Below, piece by piece: positions 52,908-61,429 of a stretch of DNA of 64,000 nt (position 1 is the stretch's first letter; each line of letters begins with the position of its first letter). The notes beneath the pieces were generated by a model. It was not told the DNA's origin. It searched no databases and saw nothing but the letters and a program-made list of their open reading frames with translations. A program made the translations under genes and the position numbers. This DNA is from an uncultured Lactobacillus sp. (lineage in GTDB: Bacteria; Bacillota; Bacilli; Lactobacillales; Lactobacillaceae), in the NCBI GenBank assembly GCA_937916845.1, contig CALFSK010000020.1:27152-91151 (forward strand), in the 5' to 3' direction.

Positions 52908-53423
52908 ATGACTAAAAAGTGTTTTAACCACCGCGCAGCCATGATTGCGGGCGTTACTGGCGGAATTATCTCGGGATTAGTTAAGTTGGGCTGGGAGAAT
53001 ATTTTGCCACCGCGGACACCTGAACGGGATCAAACCAATCCACCACAGCAACTCCTTCAACAAGTGGGGGTCCCTGCAAGCGTGACCCATGCGACTTATT
53101 CGTATTCAGGGCATGACTTACCGGTAGTTAGTTACATGATGCACTTTGGTTTTTCAACAACCTTTGCCGTTGCTTACAGTTTGTGGGCCAGAAAGCATCC
53201 GAAGGCCAAAGCGGGGAGCAGCGCGTTATTTGGTCTCGGTATTTTCAGTGCGTTTCATCAAGTGATTTTACCGGCACTGGGAACTATTCCTTCAGCTAAG
53301 GATCAACCCGCTACGGAACACGTTTCGGAAGCCCTTGGTCACGTCTTATGGATGTGGACCGCTGATTGGGTCAGCGCGACGGTTTATGAACGCTTAACAG
53401 CTGATAAGAAAAAAGCTAAATAA
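52908..53423 (+). CDS. YagU/DUF1440 family membrane protein
   Basis: 171 residues from ATG 52908 (GAGGCAGG upstream). About four helices and the WENILPPRTPERDQTNPPQQ segment typical of YagU/DUF1440; this family is linked to acid tolerance in enteric bacteria. Function not shown in lactobacilli. A terminator follows. Confidence 0.8.
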   Translation: MTKKCFNHRAAMIAGVTGGIISGLVKLGWENILPPRTPERDQTNPPQQLLQQVGVPASVTHATYSYSGHDLPVVSYMMHFGFSTTFAVAYSLWARKHPKAKAGSSALFGLGIFSAFHQVILPALGTIPSAKDQPATEHVSEALGHVLWMWTADWVSATVYERLTADKKKAK

Positions 53424-53433
53424 TGATGATGAG

Positions 53434-53475
53434 GACGTTTCCGCCGACAGTTATTGGGTGGAAACGTTTTTTTAC
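53434..53475 (+). terminator. Terminator after YagU-like gene
   Basis: ACGTTTCC pairs with GGAAACGT around a 16-base loop, then a run of T. Confidence 0.8.
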
Positions 53476-53586
53476 TTTAGTAAATTCTAATTAGGCTCTC
53501 ATTTAATTAATGATTGTGCTAAAATATTAATATTGTTGCACAAAATCAGTGGAAATATTCAGTAATTAGAACGGGGCGAATGGGTT

Positions 53587-54903
53587 TTGAAAACAGAAAC
53601 ACAGATGAAGCGGTATCACCGGTTTCGGTTAAGTTTAGGATGGCAAATCCTGATTGGGCTAGTTTTGGGGATCGTGTTAGGTGTGGTTTTTTACGGTAAC
53701 CAAACGGCCATTACGGCGATGCAAAATATTGGGACGATGTTTATCAGTTTGATTCAAATGATCGTGTTACCAATCGTGGTAGCGTGCCTGATTACCGGGA
53801 TTGCTAACATGGGTGACTTAAAGAAATTGGGTCGAATCGGTGGTAAGACCATCATCTATTTTGAAGTGATGACAACGATTGCGATTGCCTTAGGATTATT
53901 GATGGGTAATATTTTCCACCCCGGAGATTACATCAATATTCATCAGTTACACGCTTCTAATATTAGTCAGTACGTCCAGACCGCCAAGACGGTATCCCAT
54001 AACGGCGTTTGGTCGACGGTCATGGGGATTATCCCGACGAACGTCTTCAAATCGTTATCGGAAGGTGACATGATTCCGGTCATCTTCTTCGCCGTGTTCT
54101 TTGGCTTAGGGACTGCCGCCATTGGTGAGCAAGGTAAGATTATTTTAGACTTCATGAATGCCGTTGCCGAAGCGATGTTTAAAGTGACAAATTGGGTCAT
54201 GCATACGGCACCAATTGGCGTTTGTGCACTGATTGGGGTTACGGTTGCGCAAATGGGGTTAAAAGCCTTGGCACCGTTGGGTTATTTTATTATTCTAGCG
54301 TATATCACGATGGCCATTTTTATTGTTGTTGTCATGGGACTTGCTGCGCGTTTGTTTGGTTTGAATATCTGGCACCTTCTGCGAGTGATTCGTGATGAAA
54401 TGGTGTTGGGCTTTTCAACGGCGAGTTCGGAAGCGGCCCTACCACGGATCATCGATAAAATGGGCAAGTTCGGGGTCAGCGAAGGCATCGTGTCCTTCGT
54501 AATTCCAACTGGTTACACCTTCAACCTGGATGGTTCGGCTATTTACCAATCATTGGCCGCGCTATTTTTGGCACAGGCGTACGGTATCCATTTATCACTG
54601 AGTCAACAGATTACGTTACTGATTGTCTTAATGATTACGTCTAAGGGGATTGCGGGCGTGCCCGGCGCCTCGTTTGTGGTCTTGCTAGCCACTATCTCGA
54701 CCATTGGGGTTCCCGTACAAGGGCTAGCCTTTATTGCCGGAATTGATCGATTGGTTGATATGGGCCGAACCGTGGTCAACGTGGTTGGTAATTCACTAGC
54801 CGCGGTCATTATCGGTAAATCGGAACATGAATTTGATGAACCACAAAGTGAGCGCTACTTAGCGGAAGTCCGTGAGGGACACGCAACTAGTGCGGTTAAA
54901 TAA
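53587..54903 (+). CDS. Dicarboxylate/amino acid:cation symporter (DAACS)
   Basis: 438 residues from TTG 53587, with GGGG about nine bases upstream; ATG 53605 is the alternative. SLC1/GltP-type: VLGIVLGVVFYG helix 1, serine-rich hairpin STASSEAALPRI, TM7 GYTFNLDGSAIYQSLAALFLAQ and SKGIAGVPGASFVVLLAT (the re-entrant loop). Transports glutamate, aspartate or C4-dicarboxylates with Na+ or H+. Confidence 0.9.
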   Translation: MKTETQMKRYHRFRLSLGWQILIGLVLGIVLGVVFYGNQTAITAMQNIGTMFISLIQMIVLPIVVACLITGIANMGDLKKLGRIGGKTIIYFEVMTTIAIALGLLMGNIFHPGDYINIHQLHASNISQYVQTAKTVSHNGVWSTVMGIIPTNVFKSLSEGDMIPVIFFAVFFGLGTAAIGEQGKIILDFMNAVAEAMFKVTNWVMHTAPIGVCALIGVTVAQMGLKALAPLGYFIILAYITMAIFIVVVMGLAARLFGLNIWHLLRVIRDEMVLGFSTASSEAALPRIIDKMGKFGVSEGIVSFVIPTGYTFNLDGSAIYQSLAALFLAQAYGIHLSLSQQITLLIVLMITSKGIAGVPGASFVVLLATISTIGVPVQGLAFIAGIDRLVDMGRTVVNVVGNSLAAVIIGKSEHEFDEPQSERYLAEVREGHATSAVK

Positions 54904-54907
54904 CTAA

Positions 54908-54943
54908 AGCATGAGTCTGAGCCTAGTAGCTCGGGCTCATTTT
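54908..54943 (+). terminator. Terminator after symporter gene
   Basis: ATGAGTCTGAGC pairs with GCTCGGGCTCAT (two G-T pairs), then T-run. Confidence 0.85.
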
Positions 54944-54999
54944 TATCACAAGCTAAATTTTGAAACTTAAATTTGAGAATTAGTTGCTGTTGTATTGCA

Positions 55000-55285
55000 T
55001 CTAGGCTAGTAAAAATTAGCAGTTTGTAAGCTATTCCGGTTGCCGCTGATGACATGCGGTCGTGGGACCGGGCCTAGCCTGAGGAGCGGTCTAGTCCCTC
55101 GCCCGGGACAATTGCAAAAGTCACAATTGTCTCGGACCGTCCGTGGTGTAAAGACCGGCAAAAACCCCGCCGCTCTAACACCACCTTCACGACCGATGCC
55201 ATCAGTGCCAACCTCCGATTATCCTACCAAAATAACAATAGTAAGACTATTCTGCCTGACGGAGCGACTAATTTAGGAGTGACAA
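55000..55285 (+). repeat. R1 palindromic element, copy F, with R3 end
   Basis: TTGCCGCTGATG / CATCAGTGCCAA ends (imperfect), CGGTCGTG / CACGACCG inside. Left flank shares GAAACTTAAATTTGAGAATTAG-like sequence with copy D, and the right flank AAAATAACAATAGTAAGACT with copy C. At 55260-55272 CGGAGCGACTAAT is a solo end of the R3 family. Confidence 0.8.
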
Positions 55286-55374
55286 TTATTACTGTTGCAA
55301 TGTTGGCAGAAATTTAAGGCCATTTAACCTTTGGACACAAACTAGTCACTTGAAATTGAATAGGAGGAAATGCC

Positions 55375-56205
55375 GTGCAACCTGATTTAACGATTGGCCA
55401 GTTGGCGAAACTATTTGACGTTCCCGTTGCCACGTTACGATACTACGATCAGATTGGTTTATTGATGCCGGCTAGGGTCGATCCGCATAGTCATTACCGG
55501 TATTACGAAACGGAACAATTTGAACGGTTGAGTACGATTAAGTATTTTCGTGCGTTGGGTCTGCCACTGGACCGTATCGCAGATTTTTTTGCAGCCCGGC
55601 AATTGTCGAAGTTGGAGGAAATGTTGACGGATCAGCAGCAAACGGTTCGTCAGCAGTTACGCACACTAACGGCAATTGATCAGCGAATCCAGAATCGATT
55701 GGCGCAAGTTCAAACGGCTCAAAGTGCGGTGATGGCGCAAACCGAATTAGTGTCGTTACCATCCCGGGACATGGTGGTGTTTGAGCAGACGTATACCCCA
55801 AAGGATGACATTGAGCTGGTCATTGCCAAACTCCGGGCCCAGTACGGCCTAACAGAAAGTATCTTCTTGGGCAAAATTGCGTTACTGCTAGCACAAAAAG
55901 ACTTATTAGCTGGTCAGTTTAGCTATTACGCGGGGGTCTGCCTGTTATTTGAAACGGGGGAACCAACCCCTGGTGACCGAACACAGCTACCAGCGGGGCA
56001 CTATGCCCAGTTAACTTTTCACGGGACGCATGCGGATGCCAGCCCGTATTACCGACAACTATTAGCGGATTGCCGCCAACACGGCTGGGTGGTTAGCGGT
56101 GACGCCATCGAGCTAGCACTAATTGATTATGGGATTACGGATGACTTAGACCAGTCAGTGACCCGAATTCAAATTCCAGTTACTGTTGACTCTCAAGCTA
56201 CTTGA
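55375..56205 (+). CDS. MerR family regulator with GyrI-like ligand domain
   Basis: 276 residues from GTG 55375 (AGGAGGAAAT upstream). Winged helix LTIGQLAKLFDVPVATLRYYDQIGLLMPAR, long coiled coil (about 75-120), then a GyrI-like small-molecule domain ending DQSVTRIQIPVTV. Its stop codon is inside a MerR-type promoter that serves the DUF554 gene, so it probably activates that gene. Ligand unknown. Confidence 0.88.
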   Translation: MQPDLTIGQLAKLFDVPVATLRYYDQIGLLMPARVDPHSHYRYYETEQFERLSTIKYFRALGLPLDRIADFFAARQLSKLEEMLTDQQQTVRQQLRTLTAIDQRIQNRLAQVQTAQSAVMAQTELVSLPSRDMVVFEQTYTPKDDIELVIAKLRAQYGLTESIFLGKIALLLAQKDLLAGQFSYYAGVCLLFETGEPTPGDRTQLPAGHYAQLTFHGTHADASPYYRQLLADCRQHGWVVSGDAIELALIDYGITDDLDQSVTRIQIPVTVDSQAT

Positions 56206-56216
56206 GACTTTATAAT
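56186..56216 (+). promoter_or_regulatory. MerR-type promoter inside the merR stop
   Basis: -35 TTGACT (56186-56191), dyad TCTCAAG-CTA-CTTGAGA, -10 TATAAT (56211-56216), 19-bp spacer. Overlaps the merR stop codon and drives the DUF554 gene. Confidence 0.8.
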
Positions 56217-56245
56217 GGGAGTATAAAGTTTGATGGGGTGAAGTG

Positions 56246-56923
56246 ATGATAGGAACGATTTTTAACGTTGGGATGATCCTAGTTGGTTGCACAATTGGGA
56301 GCCTATTTAAGCACGGTATCAAGCCCGCGTACCACGAGATTTTAATGCAAGCACTGGGACTAGCAGCTTGTATGATTGGAATCAACGCGGTGGTGCAGCG
56401 CATGCCGCAGAGTAAGTACCCGGTCTTGTTCATTGTGAGTTTGGCGCTTGGCGGGCTCATTGGACAGGCGTTAGATTTACAAGGTCGTTTTGACCGTCTC
56501 GTGGGCCGGTTTTCAAGTGGCAATTTGTCGGAAGGCTTGGCGACGGCGGTACTACTATATTGTATCGGGTCCTTATCAATTTTAGGGCCCATTGAAGCGG
56601 CACTTAAACACGACTATACGTTCTTGTTTACGAATGGGATGTTGGACGGGATTACGTCGATCGTACTGGCGTCAACGTTCGGATTTGGAATCGCAATCGC
56701 TGCGGGAGTCCTGTTTGTCTGGCAAGGCTCACTGTACGTGTTAGCACTGGTATTGCAGGGCGCGTTAAGTACGGCAATTTTAAATGAAATCACCATTGTT
56801 GGGGGCATCTTAATTTTAGCGTCCGGGTTAGGGTTGCTGAAGATTAAGCAGATCAATACGTTGAATTTATTGCCAGCGCTATTAATTCCACCATTGGTTA
56901 TTAGTGTGTGGCAACTATTCTAG
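56246..56923 (+). CDS. DUF554 family membrane protein
   Basis: 225 residues from ATG 56246 (GGGGTGAAG upstream). Six helices; FNVGMILVGCTIGSLFKHGIKP and IGSLSILGPIEAAL are DUF554 motifs. Small membrane proteins of this family are uncharacterised. MerR activation suggests a stress or efflux role. Bidirectional terminator follows. Confidence 0.88.
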   Translation: MIGTIFNVGMILVGCTIGSLFKHGIKPAYHEILMQALGLAACMIGINAVVQRMPQSKYPVLFIVSLALGGLIGQALDLQGRFDRLVGRFSSGNLSEGLATAVLLYCIGSLSILGPIEAALKHDYTFLFTNGMLDGITSIVLASTFGFGIAIAAGVLFVWQGSLYVLALVLQGALSTAILNEITIVGGILILASGLGLLKIKQINTLNLLPALLIPPLVISVWQLF

Positions 56924-56942
56924 AACTTTGATGATTAAATCC

Positions 56943-56990
56943 AAAAAAGCATGGTTTCCGTAGGTTAGTTTACGGGAATCATGCTTTTTG
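56943..56990. terminator. Bidirectional terminator
   Basis: AAAAAGCATGGTTTCCGTA pairs with TACGGGAATCATGCTTTTT, between convergent genes. Confidence 0.9.
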
Positions 56991-57001
56991 GGTTTAGTTG
57001 A

Positions 57002-57508
57002 TTAGTTAGCTAGGTGGTGTCGTTCACGGAACTCGCGCCGGTTACGTTCCAAATGCTTGTGGATTTTTTCAATCAGCAGTTCGTGTGCAACGGTTGATTT
57101 GCAAGGCATCGCAGTTTCTGGAAAACGGACATCGATATTAATCGTATCTGGTGTAATCGCCGTTTTAGCAGCTAGCGCGATGGCGAGGCTATCCGGTGTG
57201 TGTTGGTACATGAGGTCATTGCGAATGGCAAATTTAATATTTTGCTGGTTGGCAAGTCGAACGTAACGGTTGAGAATGTCTTGATCCAAAAGGCCGTGTA
57301 GTAGCAGTTGATAGTCGGGGTGCGCCGTCATTTCTGTTTGAAATGCGTCGGAGTAATCACGAGTCAGTGCTTGGGTAAACGTGGCGCCCAGGTCGATGCG
57401 TTCGTGAAACGTTCCCAAATTACGGTGCTGTTCGTCGGGATGCAGTACCGGAGTACCAAACATAGCGGATTGGAGGTGCTTATCCATTTGCTCATCAGAT
57501 AAAGACAT
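57002..57508 (-). CDS. YueI family (DUF1694) protein
   Basis: 168 residues. N-terminal MSLSDEQMDKHLQSAMFGTP and ERIDLGATFTQAL fit the YueI/DUF1694 family; soluble, with an alpha/beta fold. Ends in a charged helix RNRREFRERHHL. Function unknown. Monocistronic. Confidence 0.85.
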   Translation of the reverse strand: MSLSDEQMDKHLQSAMFGTPVLHPDEQHRNLGTFHERIDLGATFTQALTRDYSDAFQTEMTAHPDYQLLLHGLLDQDILNRYVRLANQQNIKFAIRNDLMYQHTPDSLAIALAAKTAITPDTINIDVRFPETAMPCKSTVAHELLIEKIHKHLERNRREFRERHHLAN

Positions 57509-57598
57509 GGCGGTCAGTTCCTTTCAGAATATGAAGTGTTATTACTATCATTGTAGTAAAGAAACCGGTTTTATCAAACAAAAATTTTCTAAAAATGT

Positions 57599-58924
57599 TT
57601 AACGCTTCACAATTAAGCAGGCCAAAAACGTGTCATCCTTGATTTTATAAGTAACATTGAGCTGTTTATTTGCTAACTGTTCAATGCTAGTTAGCCCGTA
57701 GCCCAAGTGCCCGGGTTTCGTCGTGAAGCGACTTTTAGAAATGCGGGCTAAGTCGACGGTGTCGTTAGCCGGAAATTTATTTTGAATTCTAAAGGTTACG
57801 GCTGCCGCCGTCGTTTCAATGGCTAAATGAACTTGATGATCAACCTTAGTAGCAGCATCGATGGCATTATCCAGTAAGTTACCTAAAATTCGAACAAGCT
57901 TGACCTGATCCGTTTCTGGAAGGTCAACGGTTTGGAGAATCGAAATTGAGAGTGTGACGCCGAGACTTGCTGCGGATTCATACTTCGAATAGATTAAACC
58001 ACTGAGTGCCGGGGCGTGCAGGAAGCGTAATTGTTCGGGCGCGCTGGTCGCTAGTTTTTGATCATTTGGGAGGACTTCATGTTCAAAGTAATGTTTGAGG
58101 CCGGTCATATCATCTTTTTGGATATATTGCGACAGGCTGAGCAAAACGTTTTGATAATCGTGTTTGAAAAGGTGTAATTCTTGATTGCGGTGACTGAGGA
58201 GGATGTTATATTGAGAAACTTCTCCGAGTAGCTGAGCGTCAGATAGCCGGCTATTTTTGCTGCTGACTAAGTAGAAACTAACGATACCAAAAATGACGCT
58301 GGAAGCCACGGCAACGTACATTTGTGAGACAACGGATAGTTCCATAGCGTAAGCGTATGCCAGAATGTAAAGTCCGTAACAGAGAAGCACTAGTAAGTAG
58401 TCGCTGCGGTCAATTTTAACGTGCTGAAAGAAATCAGCTGCCGCGGAACGGATAACTAGGTGGTGGGCCCACAACCCAATTAAAATAATGAACGGTAAAC
58501 TGAGTGCGACGACGTAAAACAAGTCCAAGTTAGCCGCAAAGACTTTTAGGCTAAGGGCTTGCCGTAAACGCATTTCGAGCGTAGAACCCATGATAACCTT
58601 GACTAAACTGCCAGAAAGTCCACCGACTAAGCGCTTCAAGGCATTTAAAAAGACCACGATGGGTAGCGTTAAAATCCACTTAGTATAAAGAAGTCGGGTG
58701 CACATGACCGTATTAAAGATCGTAATCGGGACAATCCAGAAAAAGACAAGTGGGACGTGTGGGAAAAGGGTTGTTGCGACTTGAGCAAAAACAGCACCAA
58801 AAATCACCAGACCCGTCCAGACAGTGGCAATTCGCCAAGTCAGAAATTCACGGAAGGCTAACATCAAGATCAGCATTTCGTACGTGCCGGAAAACAGCGA
58901 TAAGATGTAAATCAGTATCTGCAA
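57599..58924 (-). CDS. Orphan GHKL histidine kinase (AgrC/LamC type)
   Basis: 441 residues from TTG 58924 (GAGGTGA upstream). Six or seven helices (about residues 1-200), then the H-box LHLFKHDYQNVLLSLSQY with the phospho-accepting histidine, N-box LGNLLDNAIDAATK and G-box GHLGYGLTSIEQLANKQLN, as in quorum-sensing AgrC-type kinases. No response regulator or peptide gene is adjacent, so it is orphan here; the partner may be elsewhere. Confidence 0.9.
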   Translation of the reverse strand: MQILIYILSLFSGTYEMLILMLAFREFLTWRIATVWTGLVIFGAVFAQVATTLFPHVPLVFFWIVPITIFNTVMCTRLLYTKWILTLPIVVFLNALKRLVGGLSGSLVKVIMGSTLEMRLRQALSLKVFAANLDLFYVVALSLPFIILIGLWAHHLVIRSAAADFFQHVKIDRSDYLLVLLCYGLYILAYAYAMELSVVSQMYVAVASSVIFGIVSFYLVSSKNSRLSDAQLLGEVSQYNILLSHRNQELHLFKHDYQNVLLSLSQYIQKDDMTGLKHYFEHEVLPNDQKLATSAPEQLRFLHAPALSGLIYSKYESAASLGVTLSISILQTVDLPETDQVKLVRILGNLLDNAIDAATKVDHQVHLAIETTAAAVTFRIQNKFPANDTVDLARISKSRFTTKPGHLGYGLTSIEQLANKQLNVTYKIKDDTFLACLIVKR

Positions 58925-59366
58925 AAGATTCACCTCGTAAGGAATAATAATAGCCAAAAAAACAGTTTGTTAATTGACATTACTATCATAAAACAAATTC
59001 TAATTATTACGAAAGAAATTTTTAATTTAAGCGGAAAAAGTAGGAACTGGATAATTAATAATGTTTGGTTAGCAGGTACAGGCACAGCTTTTAAAAATGA
59101 TAGCTGTGTGCAACTCGATTCTAGAAGGTTATCAAATTAAATACAAAAAATAATGACAGGAATGATTTAACCGTAAAAATTGGTTCCTGCTAGGCGCAGT
59201 AAGCGGGAGAAAAATGGGTGCTTTTTTTATTGCGTCAGAGCGGCTTAATACTTAAAAAAGCTAAGATTCTAAAGGTGTTTTTATTAATTAGTTCATGGTA
59301 TGATACGCATTGACTGTTAGAACTTTATTGTTCAATATTTTAAACAAGGAAACGGGTGGAAAGTGA
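58925..59366. other. Intergenic region upstream of C39-like gene
   Basis: No gene seen on either strand. AT-rich, with two small hairpins (GCACAGCT/AGCTGTG near 59081, CAGGAA/TTCCTG near 59157) and an A-T rich promoter area close to 59300 (TATGATACG). No peptide ORF with a ribosome site was found. Confidence 0.5.
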
Positions 59367-60140
59367 ATGCCAAGACATTTAAAAAGACGGCAACGACGAC
59401 CATGGTCGTTGATCCTGATTGTTGTAGTGCTTTTTGGGGTCATTGGCTTTACAATTACGCAGGGGTCGGACTGGATCGACGCATCGTTTGCAACTAAGCG
59501 GTCATCAGCTAAACCGACTGCAAAAGCACAACCACAAAAGAAAGTTAATCAGGTCATGCTCGATGTGCCACTAATTAATCAAATGACGGCACCGAGTTTG
59601 TATAATGGTTGTGAAGTGACGTCATTAGCGATGATGATGAATTATGACCACATTAATGTGACTAAAAATCAGTTAGCGGACCAATTGACTAGTGTGCCTA
59701 TCACTTATGACAATGGGCAACACGGTAATCCGAATTATGGGTTCGTTGGGGATATTAATGGTAATGACCCTGGTCTGGGCGTTTATCATGGGCCTATCTA
59801 TAAAGTCGCCAAGACCCAAACGAGTCACGTTAAGGATCTGAGTGGGGCTAGTTTCGATGCTGTCATTAAGCAGTTGGAAGCCGGGCGCCCGGTTTGGACG
59901 ATTACGACGGTTGCGTTTGCGCCGGTTAGTTCAATGGAAAACTGGCAGACACCACAAGGCCCAGTCAAGGTGACTTATGATGTACATAGCGTTGTCATTG
60001 TTGGCTTTAATCGTGCAAAACAAAAAATTTACATCAATAATCCTTATGGTGAAAAACAGCAGGCCGTTGATTGGCAAAATTTCCAGGCTGCTTACAAGCA
60101 GATGGGACAACAGGCCATTGTGCTAACTTTAAAACATTAG
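59367..60140 (+). CDS. C39-like papain-fold peptidase domain protein
   Basis: 257 residues. N-terminal membrane anchor (about residues 14-30, LILIVVVLFGVIGFTI), linker, then a C39-like domain: NGCEVTSLAMMMNY holds the catalytic cysteine, the histidine is in DVHSVVIVGF and the third residue in YINNPYGEK. Likely a membrane-tethered protease or peptidoglycan-crosslink enzyme acting outside the cell. GGGTGGAAAG precedes the ATG. R2 element downstream. Confidence 0.85.
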   Translation: MPRHLKRRQRRPWSLILIVVVLFGVIGFTITQGSDWIDASFATKRSSAKPTAKAQPQKKVNQVMLDVPLINQMTAPSLYNGCEVTSLAMMMNYDHINVTKNQLADQLTSVPITYDNGQHGNPNYGFVGDINGNDPGLGVYHGPIYKVAKTQTSHVKDLSGASFDAVIKQLEAGRPVWTITTVAFAPVSSMENWQTPQGPVKVTYDVHSVVIVGFNRAKQKIYINNPYGEKQQAVDWQNFQAAYKQMGQQAIVLTLKH

Positions 60141-60144
60141 AAGA

Positions 60145-60275
60145 CGAAAAGAGTGTGCCAAAAGGCGGTTAGTTTGTGAGCATTAACGTGGAATCAGCGA
60201 TTATTCCTGGGTTTGGAATGGTCGCTGATTCCGGGTTAAGCGGAGCAAATTGCCTTTTGGCCCACGTTTAGACCA
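60145..60275 (+). repeat. R2 palindromic element, copy d
   Basis: GTGTGCCAAAAGGC (60153-60166) / GCCTTTTGGCCCAC (60252-60265), inner ATTCCTGGGTTTGGAAT pairing, and the right-end tail CGTTTAGACCATAACAATAG. Confidence 0.8.
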
Positions 60276-60284
60276 TAACAATAG

Positions 60285-60322
60285 CAAAATCCATTCAGAA
60301 ATCATCTGGATGGATTTTTTAG
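60285..60322 (+). terminator. Terminator after C39-like gene, joined to R2
   Basis: AAAATCCATTCAGA pairs with TCTGGATGGATTTT, T-run. Confidence 0.85.
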
Positions 60323-60510
60323 TTTTGCCCCAGACTTGTTTTGTTGTAATGGGAATTTGTTAACAAGCTGTAACTTAATTGCAATCGAATTGAAGTCGTT
60401 TTTCATAAAAAAAGCGTTTATGATAAAAGAGTATATAAATATTAAAATAATCATGAATGGATTAACTGTTCTGGTAAGCTTAGTTGCCGTAAATTCTGAT
60501 AAATTCAGGT

Positions 60511-60604
60511 ATTGCCATATATTTTTTGATATTATAGTATAAATGCGGTCGTGTACGGGGAACGGTATTATAAGTTGACCTATACCGGGGACCGCTGGTG
60601 AACA
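60511..60604 (+). promoter_or_regulatory. Promoter and structured leader of secreted-protein gene
   Basis: -35 TTGCCA (about 60511) and -10 TAGTAT (about 60534), then a hairpin-rich leader GCGGTC...GACCGC with GGTAT/ATACC inside, before the ribosome site GGGAGGA. Confidence 0.5.
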
Positions 60605-60659
60605 GGGGCACAAGTAACATCATTGTTCAGTGTTTGTAAAAATAGGGAGGACATTTTTT

Positions 60660-61325
60660 ATGGATTTTAAGCGCAAAGTTAAATTAGGTATCGCAACTGC
60701 CACCGGTGCGCTGGTGTTAGGCTTAGTTGCCGTACCATCAGTGAACCACGTGTTGCACGCGGCTTCTAATAACGTTAGTTCGGTGAGTCAAACGGCTGCA
60801 CCAACGAATGTCAAGGCGACGAATCAAACGGTCAGTGCGAAGAGCGCTAGCGGGACCAAGTCAAATTATAGTGTTAAGTACGTCAAGGCTGGCACTAACG
60901 CAACCACTGCTACATACAAAAATACGGACTATAACACTAAGAGTGACGCCAAGGATCAAGTAAACTATCTTGGTGCGACCCAGGGTGATACGGTTAAGTT
61001 GGATAATGGTGAAACGGCAACGGTTCAAGGAACAATGGGCCGAATTTACGTTCACTGGAATACCGGTAACTGGTCCGTTACAACGATTGCCAACACGGAA
61101 GACGTTGCTAAAGATCCAGCTAAGTTTGCCAACCAAGTTAATAATCAAATTCAAAAACAAGATTTAACGGATAAGAATGTCACGAATGGTGCGGTCACGG
61201 TCTACAACCAAAGCCAATCAGGACAAGCCAACTCTGTTAAGTGGCAAAAAGCGGACAAAGTATCACAAGTTCAAGGACAACAAGCAAATACGGTCATCAA
61301 AATTGCGGCGGATGCCAAAAACTAG
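60660..61325 (+). CDS. Secreted hypothetical protein, 221 aa
   Basis: ATG 60660 after GGGAGGAC; the longer frame starts 10 residues upstream without a site. Signal peptide MDFKRKVKLGIATATGALVLGLVAVPSVNHVLHA-A, then a Ser/Thr/Asn/Lys-rich low-complexity protein (KNTDYNTKSDAKDQ, GRIYVHWNTGNWSV). No known domain or anchor motif. Probably a surface or secreted protein; strain-specific content is possible. Confidence 0.8.
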   Translation: MDFKRKVKLGIATATGALVLGLVAVPSVNHVLHAASNNVSSVSQTAAPTNVKATNQTVSAKSASGTKSNYSVKYVKAGTNATTATYKNTDYNTKSDAKDQVNYLGATQGDTVKLDNGETATVQGTMGRIYVHWNTGNWSVTTIANTEDVAKDPAKFANQVNNQIQKQDLTDKNVTNGAVTVYNQSQSGQANSVKWQKADKVSQVQGQQANTVIKIAADAKN

Positions 61326-61335
61326 TCAATCAATT

Positions 61336-61366
61336 CAGCTTAGGCGTTAGGCCTAAGCTTTTTTGG
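61336..61366 (+). terminator. Terminator after secreted-protein gene
   Basis: AGCTTAGG pairs with CCTAAGCT, then T-run. Confidence 0.85.
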
Positions 61367-61381
61367 TCACTTAAAACGTGA

Positions 61382-61410
61382 TTGACTTTTAGCATGGTAG
61401 TGCTTATCAT
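61382..61410 (+). promoter_or_regulatory. Promoter of tyrS T-box unit
   Basis: -35 TTGACT (61382-61387), -10 TATCAT (61405-61410), 17-bp spacer; transcription would start near 61416. Confidence 0.6.
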
Positions 61411-61429
61411 GTTAGATAATAATTAAAAG

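Noticed and set aside
59097..59153. 18-codon ORF (MIAVCNSILEGYQIKYKK) near the orphan kinase
   Set aside because: Considered as an autoinducing peptide because of the nearby AgrC-type kinase, but there is no ribosome site, processing signal or AgrB gene.
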